A DNA stretch of 10,278 nt from NCBI GenBank assembly GCA_035533375.1, contig DATLTV010000033.1, forward strand, positions 1-10,278. Direction: 5' to 3'. The stretch comes from DATLTV01 sp035533375. Its GTDB lineage: Bacteria; Patescibacteriota; Minisyncoccia; UBA6257; 2-01-FULL-56-20. The translations under genes were made by a program, and so were the position numbers. Below the pieces are notes generated by a model. It had not been told where the DNA came from and made no database searches. It was given only the letters and a program-made list of their open reading frames with translations. Within the stretch, counting starts at the first letter, position 1. Each line of letters starts with the position of its first letter. Positions 1 through 4,322 of the stretch are shown here, piece after piece.

Positions 1-1578
1 CATTCCTTGGCTTTTCGCCAATTCCCTGAATGCCGCTTCCGAAATGCCTTTGAGGACCGCTTCCTCGAATGTCGGCCCGCCTTCGAGAAATTCGAAAACG
101 GCAATCCGACCTTTGTAGCCGAAGCCGCTGCATTCGGCACAGCCAACGGCTTCGTAGATTTCGATGTGTTGGTATTTCGAACGATCGACGCGAGCGGGAA
201 GCTTGTCGAAAAATTTTTTTCTGTTTTCCTCGGACACGCCGGAGGTCGCCTTTTTTTTGCATTTCGGGCAGAGTATGCGGACAAGCCGTTGCGCAATCAC
301 GAGGTTTGTCGCGGGGCCGATGCTTTGCGTTTTTACTCCCAGGTTCACGAGCCGCGGCACGGCGCCAGCCGCATCGTTCGTGTGCAGGGTTGAGAGCACG
401 AGATGGCCGGTGAGCGACGCCTGCAGGGCAATGTCCGCAGTTTCGAGGTCGCGGATTTCGCCCACGAGCACAATGTCCGGGTCCTGCCGCACGATTGCGC
501 GGAGGCCATTCGCAAACGTATAGCCCGCTTCGGCATCCACCTGCGTTTGTTCGACTCCCTCAAGCCGGTACTCAATCGGGTCCTCAAGCGTGATGATCTT
601 GATCTCCGGATCGTTCAGGTGGCGGAGGAAAGCATAGAGCGTTGTTGTTTTCCCCGAGCCCGTGGGACCGGTGTTTAAAATAAGGCCGTTCGGCTTCGCG
701 ATCTGTCGTTCGACGATCGCAAGATCGTCGTCGCGAAAACCGAGACTGGAAAGACTGATGAGTGTTGCATCCGGATCGAGAATCCGCATCACTATATTTT
801 CGCCGAAGCGCGAGGGGATCACGGATACCCTCATCTCGATCTCTTTTTTTCCGAAATTGATCGTAAAGCGCCCGTCTTGCGACGCCTCCCTGATGTTCAG
901 TTTCAATCCGGAAAGTAATTTCACGCGCGAAACCACCGCTTCATAATTCCTGAGCGGCAGGCCGTTGAACGCGTCATGGAGAAGCCCATCCACGCGCAGC
1001 CGCACTTTCGCATTTTTTTCCCCGGCTTCGAAGTGTATATCCGACGCCCTCACCGAAAACGCTCCGGCGAGCGCGAGCTCAAGGATCGGAATCGGTTCTA
1101 GTTTTACATAATCGATCCTTCCGAACTCTTCCTGGATCGCCGCAAGGGTCGTAAGGCGGCGGCTCGCGTCCTCGACCCGTTTTTGCTCGATATTCACCCG
1201 CCCCGTAATCTCCTCTCCGGCGTTTTTTACGAACTTGTACAGCTTCCACGTCGCCTCAATCCCTGCCCGCGACGCCACGAACAATTTCACTTCATACTCT
1301 TTCGCCGCAAGATCCTGAACCGCTTTTTTTGTGGCGGGAAATTCCGGATTTACCGCGGCGACGGCGATTTTTCTGCCGCGCAGTTCGATAACCGCAATCG
1401 CCGCATCCTTGGCCGCGCCTTCCGGCAAAATCCGCAAGGCGTCGGCGCTCACCGGCGTCCGGGAAAGATCGACGTACCCGAGCCCGAGTTTTTGGGCCAG
1501 GCGCTGCGCGGCCCGTTCCTCCCCTTCACGCTTTAAGGCCGCTAGTCTTGTTTGAAGGTCGTTTTGTGGAAGATTCAT
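1..1578 (-). CDS. pilB: PilB/GspE-family secretion/pilus assembly ATPase (3' end cut by window edge)
   Basis: Cytoplasmic hexameric ATPase that powers type IV pilus extension or type II secretion. The frame stays open from ATG at 1578 to position 1, giving 526 residues; family members usually run about 560-580, so roughly the last 35-50 residues lie outside. An N-terminal T2SSE_N/MshEN-like domain (about residues 20-85) lacks the RLGxxLVxxG signature of c-di-GMP-binding versions. The second N-terminal domain contains RASDIHFE (177-184). The ATPase core has Walker A GPTGSGKT (304-311, K310), an Asp box around EDPIE, Walker B DPDIVLVGE (366-374, E374) and the His box LTGHLVLSTLHTNDA. A zinc-type tetracysteine follows: C437-P-K-C440 and C480-A-E-C483. 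This feature marks PilB/GspE and is normally absent from the retraction ATPase PilT. No pilC, pilT or pilin gene is visible, so pilus versus secretion cannot be settled; pilus is likelier in Patescibacteria. Confidence 0.95.
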   Translation of the reverse strand, partial: MNLPQNDLQTRLAALKREGEERAAQRLAQKLGLGYVDLSRTPVSADALRILPEGAAKDAAIAVIELRGRKIAVAAVNPEFPATKKAVQDLAAKEYEVKLFVASRAGIEATWKLYKFVKNAGEEITGRVNIEQKRVEDASRRLTTLAAIQEEFGRIDYVKLEPIPILELALAGAFSVRASDIHFEAGEKNAKVRLRVDGLLHDAFNGLPLRNYEAVVSRVKLLSGLKLNIREASQDGRFTINFGKKEIEMRVSVIPSRFGENIVMRILDPDATLISLSSLGFRDDDLAIVERQIAKPNGLILNTGPTGSGKTTTLYAFLRHLNDPEIKIITLEDPIEYRLEGVEQTQVDAEAGYTFANGLRAIVRQDPDIVLVGEIRDLETADIALQASLTGHLVLSTLHTNDAAGAVPRLVNLGVKTQSIGPATNLVIAQRLVRILCPKCKKKATSGVSEENRKKFFDKLPARVDRSKYQHIEIYEAVGCAECSGFGYKGRIAVFEFLEGGPTFEEAVLKGISEAAFRELAKSQGM

Positions 1579-1585
1579 GGCCTAA

Positions 1586-1591
1586 AGTATG
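1586..1591 (-). promoter_or_regulatory. Candidate -10 element for pilB, 7 nt from ATG
   Basis: On the minus strand CATACT stands 7 nt upstream of the pilB ATG. No Shine-Dalgarno sequence is present in the short gap (TTAGGCC). Transcription would start at or next to the ATG, suggesting a leaderless mRNA. No convincing -35 element was found at 16-18 bp, so this is tentative. Confidence 0.35.
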
Positions 1592-1594
1592 CTT

Positions 1595-1635
1595 CAAGCC
1601 TAGCCCGCAAGCCTTTAATTATCAAGGCTTTTTAT
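1595..1635. repeat. CAAGCCT direct repeats plus 7-bp hairpin upstream of pilB
   Basis: CAAGCCT occurs at 1595-1601 and 1608-1614. The second copy overlaps a perfect 7-bp dyad, AAGCCTT (1609-1615) / AAGGCTT (1624-1630), followed on the plus strand by TTTAT. Read on the plus strand it resembles a weak intrinsic terminator. Read on the minus strand it lies where an operator for pilB could sit. Which role applies cannot be decided from sequence. Confidence 0.35.
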
Positions 1636-1664
1636 GCACAGGAGGCGCTCCCAAAAGGCCGCAT

Positions 1665-1693
1665 TTGACATATTTTATAAACCGATATATAAT
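1665..1693 (+). promoter_or_regulatory. Consensus sigma70-type promoter for the secreted-protein gene
   Basis: TTGACA (1665-1670), a 17-bp spacer and TATAAT (1688-1693) match the sigma70/sigmaA consensus exactly. The expected start point near 1700 gives a leader of about 50 nt before the GTG at 1753. It is the strongest promoter match in the window and implies high constitutive transcription unless repressed. Confidence 0.85.
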
Positions 1694-1742
1694 ATGGTCA
1701 GCAACCTGGAGCGTGGAAGCTCTCAGGAAAAAACTCAAACTC

Positions 1743-1748
1743 GGAGGG
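1743..1748 (+). promoter_or_regulatory. Shine-Dalgarno site deciding a GTG start
   Basis: GGAGGG lies 4 nt before the GTG at 1753. The only nearby ATG in frame (1765) would be 16 nt away, too far for this site, so GTG is the preferred start. It is the only clear Shine-Dalgarno sequence ahead of any gene in the window. Confidence 0.75.
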
Positions 1749-1752
1749 CACG

Positions 1753-2661
1753 GTGAAAAAAATTATGATTCGGGTGATCTTCATTATTTTCTCCATACCG
1801 TGGTCACTGCTCCTCTGCCCGCAAACCGCGGCACAGACGAACAAACACCACCGGCACGGCGGCGTCGCAGGATTTTTCCGGAAAGTGTCGGGGGCTATTG
1901 TGCCGCAACTAGGAATCTCGTCGCCGCTGTTGAAACAGATGACGGGAATGAATCCGGCAGTAGGTCTGAGCGGTGAGGGAGCCCGCTTCGAAGTGCCGAC
2001 ATACAACGCCGTGTTCCGAAACAGCGTGAAGGGGGCAACGGCTTACGTCGTTGTATATGGAAACGCCGTCATGGCACTAAAACCCGGTCAGATCGCGGTT
2101 GACGATCGCCTGATCCAGATGCAACAGGAACAAATCCCGGTTATGGCTTTCTTCTACAGCGACCAGGGAAAGTTTCTCGGCCTGGGATACAATAAAATCA
2201 ACTTTTTGCCGGGCAACTTCGTCTCACAAGACACGTTGTTCGACAACATCCTCGCGCCATCCGGCTCGCGGATAAATCCGGACAAAGAAAGTCCGCGGCC
2301 GCTCACCGCGAAGGAGATACGGGAGCAAGTCGTCCACATGCCGCGCAAGTGGCTTGGAGGAACAACGGGTATGCAAATCGCAAACGCGTCAGACTATCTC
2401 GTCCGCATTTCCTACAACGGACACGTGTTCGCGATCCTTCGCCCGGGATCCATAAAGGATAGGTTTATCTATTTCGAGAAGATTGCGATTCTCGGATGGA
2501 TGACCGACTCCGTCCAGGTCGACTATTTCAAGCCGGAAGGAAGCGGGTATGCCTTCGTAAAAAGCCTGCCCTCTGTTTCCCTCAGCTTGTCGAGTTGGGG
2601 GATCTACGGGCGGCAACTCGTGATCGGCGATCCGAGCGTCGGAGCCCTCACGAGTTACTAG
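1753..2661 (+). CDS. Secreted protein of unknown function with two related beta-rich segments
   Basis: A 302-residue protein that I do not recognise. The GTG start is supported by GGAGGG. Residues 1-27 form a Sec-type signal peptide: basic MKK start, hydrophobic core to about residue 22, plausible cleavage at TAA/Q (27/28). C22 is preceded by LLL, not a lipobox, so a lipoprotein is unlikely. A His/Gly-rich stretch follows (KHHRHGG, 31-37). Two segments resemble each other: about 95-147 (YVVVYGNAVMALKPGQI) and about 212-271 (YLVRISYNGHVFAILRPGS). Both consist of alternating hydrophobic strands around a [KR]PG turn, suggesting an internal duplication of a beta domain. The linker (about 165-205) is charged and Pro-rich. 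There is no transmembrane helix after the signal peptide and no catalytic motif. The gene stands alone between its own consensus promoter and terminator. An extracellular structural or surface-binding role is a guess. Confidence 0.8.
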   Translation: MKKIMIRVIFIIFSIPWSLLLCPQTAAQTNKHHRHGGVAGFFRKVSGAIVPQLGISSPLLKQMTGMNPAVGLSGEGARFEVPTYNAVFRNSVKGATAYVVVYGNAVMALKPGQIAVDDRLIQMQQEQIPVMAFFYSDQGKFLGLGYNKINFLPGNFVSQDTLFDNILAPSGSRINPDKESPRPLTAKEIREQVVHMPRKWLGGTTGMQIANASDYLVRISYNGHVFAILRPGSIKDRFIYFEKIAILGWMTDSVQVDYFKPEGSGYAFVKSLPSVSLSLSSWGIYGRQLVIGDPSVGALTSY

Positions 2662-2681
2662 CACCCCGCACCTTGTTTACG

Positions 2682-2714
2682 GGGCGGTCGTCAAACGATC
2701 GCCCTTTTTCTTTT
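2682..2714 (+). terminator. Intrinsic terminator after the secreted-protein gene
   Basis: A 10-bp stem, GGGCGGTCGT (2682-2691) with ACGATCGCCC (2695-2704), closes on loop CAA with one G-U pair. It is followed directly by TTTTTCTTTT. The GC-rich stem and U-tract are a textbook Rho-independent terminator, 20 nt past the stop codon. Confidence 0.9.
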
Positions 2715-2725
2715 CATATAAATTC

Positions 2726-2731
2726 TATATC
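2726..2731 (+). promoter_or_regulatory. Candidate -10 element for yebC
   Basis: TATATC lies 9 nt before the yebC ATG in an AT-rich tract immediately after the preceding terminator. The -35 region would fall on the terminator's T-tract and has no good match. No Shine-Dalgarno sequence is present (CTAAGTTTT before ATG), so a very short or absent leader is likely. Confidence 0.35.
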
Positions 2732-2740
2732 CTAAGTTTT

Positions 2741-3283
2741 ATGAGCGGCCATTCTCATTGGGCGGGAATCAAGCATAAAAAAGGCGCAACGGACCGGAAG
2801 CGTGCGCAGGTTTTTTCGAAGCTCCTTACGGCAATCTCCGTCGCCGCAAAAGCGGAGCAAAATCCGGACTTTAATCCGCGCCTTCGCGCGGCAATCGAGA
2901 AGGCGAGGGAAAATAAGGTGCCGGCGGAAAATATCGAGCGCGCCGTAAAAAAAGCATCCGAGGCGGGCGCGAACATCGAGGAGTTGGTTTTCGAGGCATA
3001 TGGCCCCGGCGGCGCGGCCATTCTTATTGAAGCGATGAGTGACAATAAAAATCGGATGGTGCAGGAAATAAAACAGCTCTTGCACGAACTCGGCGGCAAG
3101 TGGGCGGAAAACGGGTCTGTCCGCTGGGCGTTCGAACCGTTGGGCACCGCAGGTTGGAAAGCGAAGTTCCTGCAGGAAATTCCGTCGGAAGAAAAAAAGG
3201 GTTTTTTAAAGCTCGTCGAGGCGCTCGAGGAACACGAGGCAGTACAGCGCGTATACACGAACGCGAAGCAACCGCTTTCATAA
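2741..3283 (+). CDS. yebC: YebC/TACO1-family protein, short form
   Basis: The family was long annotated as DNA-binding regulators (YebC/PmpR); later work links it to translation, including relief of ribosome stalling at polyproline. The N-terminal signature is clear: MSGHSHWAGIKHKKGATD, then FSKLLTAISVAAK and NPRLRAAIEKARENKVPAENIERA. The EAYGPGGAAILIEAMSDNKNRMVQEIK block and GSVRWAF follow. The protein is 180 residues against about 240 in the usual form. After GSVRWAFEP it goes almost directly to the closing segment (FLKLVEALEEHEAVQRVYTNAK). The ferredoxin-like domain normally inserted there is therefore missing, with both flanks intact and no frameshift. ATG 2741 matches the conserved N-terminus and has no Shine-Dalgarno sequence. 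ruvC follows after 97 nt, the classic yebC-ruvC order. Confidence 0.93.
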   Translation: MSGHSHWAGIKHKKGATDRKRAQVFSKLLTAISVAAKAEQNPDFNPRLRAAIEKARENKVPAENIERAVKKASEAGANIEELVFEAYGPGGAAILIEAMSDNKNRMVQEIKQLLHELGGKWAENGSVRWAFEPLGTAGWKAKFLQEIPSEEKKGFLKLVEALEEHEAVQRVYTNAKQPLS

Positions 3284-3380
3284 TTAATCATTTTAGTTTT
3301 TCAAAACACGCTTGTTACGCTTTACGCGATCGCAGAAAATGTAACATTTAAAAATTGCTAAATTGAAAATTGAAAATTTT
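3284..3380 (+). promoter_or_regulatory. yebC-ruvC intergenic region with AT-rich short repeats
   Basis: The 97-nt gap lacks a terminator hairpin, so read-through from yebC into ruvC is possible. A weak promoter candidate is TTTACG (3321-3326), a 15-bp spacer and TAACAT (3342-3347). The last 20 nt hold tandem ATTGAAA units ending in ATTTT just before the ruvC ATG, with no Shine-Dalgarno sequence. Confidence 0.35.
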
Positions 3381-3854
3381 ATGATCATATTAGGAGTAGA
3401 TCCCGGTACGCGGCGCATCGGATACGGAATCATCGAGTCCGCGGGCAATAAAGCCGCACTCCTCGATGCCGGCATCCTGAAGATAGAGAGCTCCGAAGAT
3501 ATAGGAGCGCTCCGGGAAACAAAAGAAGCGCTCGGTGCGCTTATTAAAAAATTCAAACCGTCCATACTGGCCGTGGAAAAACTGTACTTCGCCAAAAACC
3601 AGAAGACCGCGCTCGCGGTCGCCCAGGCCCGCGGCGTGCTCCTGCTCTGTGGCGCAGAAAACGGCCTTGAGATCAGGGAGTTCGCGCCGAACGAGGTAAA
3701 GCTCGGCATAACCGGATACGGCCTTGCCGACAAGAAGGCGGTACTTAAAATGGTGAGGCTTATACTCGGCACTCCCCGGCTCGACGTTATCGACGACGCA
3801 AGCGACGCCCTCGCGGTCGCAATCGTAGCGGCGAACAAGCTGGGATATAGCTAG
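3381..3854 (+). CDS. ruvC: Holliday junction resolvase RuvC
   Basis: Dimeric endonuclease that cuts Holliday junctions symmetrically during recombination and fork repair, normally with the RuvAB branch-migration motor. The protein is 157 residues (E. coli 173). The catalytic carboxylates sit in their standard contexts: D7 in ILGVDPGT, E66 in LAVEKLYF, and D139 and D142 in DDASDALAVA. KTALAVAQARGV and EFAPNEVKLGITGYGLADK are typical RuvC blocks. The start is ATG 3381, because RuvC proteins begin MIILGxDPGT. A TTG six codons upstream (3363) would only add MKIENF from the AT-rich repeat and is rejected. ruvA and ruvB are not adjacent here. A 7-bp hairpin begins at the stop codon. Confidence 0.96.
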   Translation: MIILGVDPGTRRIGYGIIESAGNKAALLDAGILKIESSEDIGALRETKEALGALIKKFKPSILAVEKLYFAKNQKTALAVAQARGVLLLCGAENGLEIREFAPNEVKLGITGYGLADKKAVLKMVRLILGTPRLDVIDDASDALAVAIVAANKLGYS

Positions 3855-3872
3855 GGCTTCGCCGTCGAAGCC
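3855..3872 (+). other. Small hairpin immediately after ruvC
   Basis: GGCTTCG (3855-3861) and CGAAGCC (3866-3872) form a perfect 7-bp stem around CCGT, starting right after the ruvC stop. No U-tract follows (GTTATGCCCC), so it is not a standard intrinsic terminator. It could still pause polymerase or protect the 3' end of the mRNA. Confidence 0.45.
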
Positions 3873-3944
3873 GTTATGCCCCAGACAGCCGCGCTTCGTC
3901 GCGCCCCGGCTCGGCTCAGCTCGGCTATCCACAGCCTCCTCCAT

Positions 3945-3972
3945 TTGACACATTGTGGGGTTACGATATGCT
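3945..3972 (+). promoter_or_regulatory. Promoter candidate ahead of the micro-ORF locus
   Basis: TTGACA (3945-3950), a 16-bp spacer and TATGCT (3967-3972) match the consensus at six and four of six positions, including the critical T, A and final T of the -10. Predicted initiation near 3979 would begin just before the dyad at 3987. It would lie downstream of the ATG at 3968, so this promoter fits expression of the acidic ORF at 4095 better than the basic ORF. Confidence 0.55.
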
Positions 3973-4102
3973 GGTTAAAAAACAAGTCGTCCGCAGGCGA
4001 TTTATCCTCGCAAAAGCGGGGGTCCAGGATATCTGCGGACGAAAATATCGGTGGTGGAATATAAAATTAAAAGGTCGGATCGCTTTTGTCTACTATGGTT
4101 GA
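3968..4102 (+). CDS. Possible 44-residue basic micro-ORF
   Basis: ATG 3968 to TGA 4100-4102 encodes 44 residues with 12 Lys/Arg and a single Asp (net about +11), two adjacent Trp (W29-W30), one Cys and a Tyr-Tyr-Gly end. I recognise no family. In favour: GGGG at 3957-3960 is a weak ribosome site 7 nt before the ATG, and the stop overlaps the next start in ATGGTTGA, a layout allowing translational coupling. Against: the best promoter would start transcription inside the ORF, and a 10-bp dyad occupies part of the codons, which may mean the stretch is really an RNA leader. There is no membrane segment. Treat as tentative. Confidence 0.35.
   Translation: MLVKKQVVRRRFILAKAGVQDICGRKYRWWNIKLKGRIAFVYYG
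3987..4042 (+). ncRNA. Structured RNA element / 5' leader candidate
   Basis: A perfect 10-bp stem, TCGTCCGCAG (3987-3996) with CTGCGGACGA (4033-4042), encloses 36 nt. The enclosed part can fold further: TATCC with GGATA, and CGC-AAAA-GCG at the apex. The promoter ending at 3972 would start an RNA just ahead of this stem. No known riboswitch class or ncRNA family was recognised, and no U-tract follows. It could be a leader controlling the acidic ORF, or incidental structure within the basic ORF. Confidence 0.4.
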
Positions 4103-4232
4103 CTCACACAATTTACAGCTCGCATTCCGGAGGTTGAGCGACGAACCGGACGAAGACGGGGATCTTCAAAAAGATCTCGATGGCGGCGAAGAGGCGAAGG
4201 AAGACGACGAAGAAGAAGAGCTTGAAATGTAG
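4095..4232 (+). CDS. 45-residue highly acidic small protein
   Basis: ATG 4095 to TAG 4230-4232, with 19 Asp/Glu against four Lys/Arg (net about -15). The N-terminal third (LQLAFRRL) could form a short amphipathic helix; the rest is a low-complexity acidic tail ending EDDEEEELEM. No Cys, signal peptide or membrane segment is present, and no family is recognised. No Shine-Dalgarno sequence precedes the start. An intrinsic terminator begins 23 nt after the stop, indicating a transcription unit that ends here. The start overlaps the end of a basic 44-aa ORF, so the two may be translated together. Acidic peptides of this size often act as nucleic-acid mimics or partners of basic proteins, but nothing here proves that. 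Confidence 0.55.
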   Translation: MVDSHNLQLAFRRLSDEPDEDGDLQKDLDGGEEAKEDDEEEELEM

Positions 4233-4255
4233 TTCGACGCTTGTGCTGTGTCCAT

Positions 4256-4293
4256 AAAAACAACCCCTCCAATCAACCGGAGGGGTTGTTTTT
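4256..4293 (+). terminator. Strong intrinsic terminator, A/T-flanked on both sides
   Basis: A 15-bp perfect inverted repeat, 4256-4270 with 4279-4293, has an 8-nt loop (AATCAACC). The GC-rich part is AACCCCTCC/GGAGGGGTT, flanked by an A-run on the left and a T-run on the right. It ends the transcription unit containing the acidic ORF. Its 3' arm overlaps the proposed -35 element of the PBP gene. Confidence 0.93.
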
Positions 4294-4314
4294 ATTGCTT
4301 ATTTCGGCGATAAT
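4286..4314 (+). promoter_or_regulatory. Promoter candidate for the PBP gene
   Basis: TTGTTT (4286-4291), a 17-bp spacer and GATAAT (4309-4314) lie 8 nt before the ATG at 4323. The -35 is inside the 3' arm of the preceding terminator. The start point would fall at or next to the ATG, and no Shine-Dalgarno sequence exists, so a leaderless transcript is plausible. The rpmH promoter uses the same TTGTTT hexamer and spacing. Confidence 0.55.
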
Positions 4315-4322
4315 AATGAACA

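Noticed and set aside
7..1555. Plus-strand ORFs in the pilB region
   Set aside because: The minus strand encodes an uninterrupted PilB/GspE with all motifs, so the plus-strand frames are antisense shadows.
1753..1818. Lipoprotein signal in the secreted protein
   Set aside because: C22 is preceded by LLL, with no small residue at -1, so it does not fit a lipobox.
2732..3291. Long minus-strand ORFs opposite yebC and ruvC
   Set aside because: They are shadows of strongly conserved plus-strand genes and have no recognisable domains.
3363..3380. Upstream TTG start for ruvC
   Set aside because: It adds MKIENF encoded by the AT-rich repeat. RuvC proteins start directly with MIILGxDPGT at ATG 3381.
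3855..3872. Intrinsic terminator for ruvC
   Set aside because: The stem is present but no U-tract follows, so it is listed only as a hairpin.
3987..4042. tRNA-like gene
   Set aside because: About 56 nt, with no T-loop GTTCRA pattern and no CCA-type acceptor layout. The fold is a long hairpin, not a cloverleaf.
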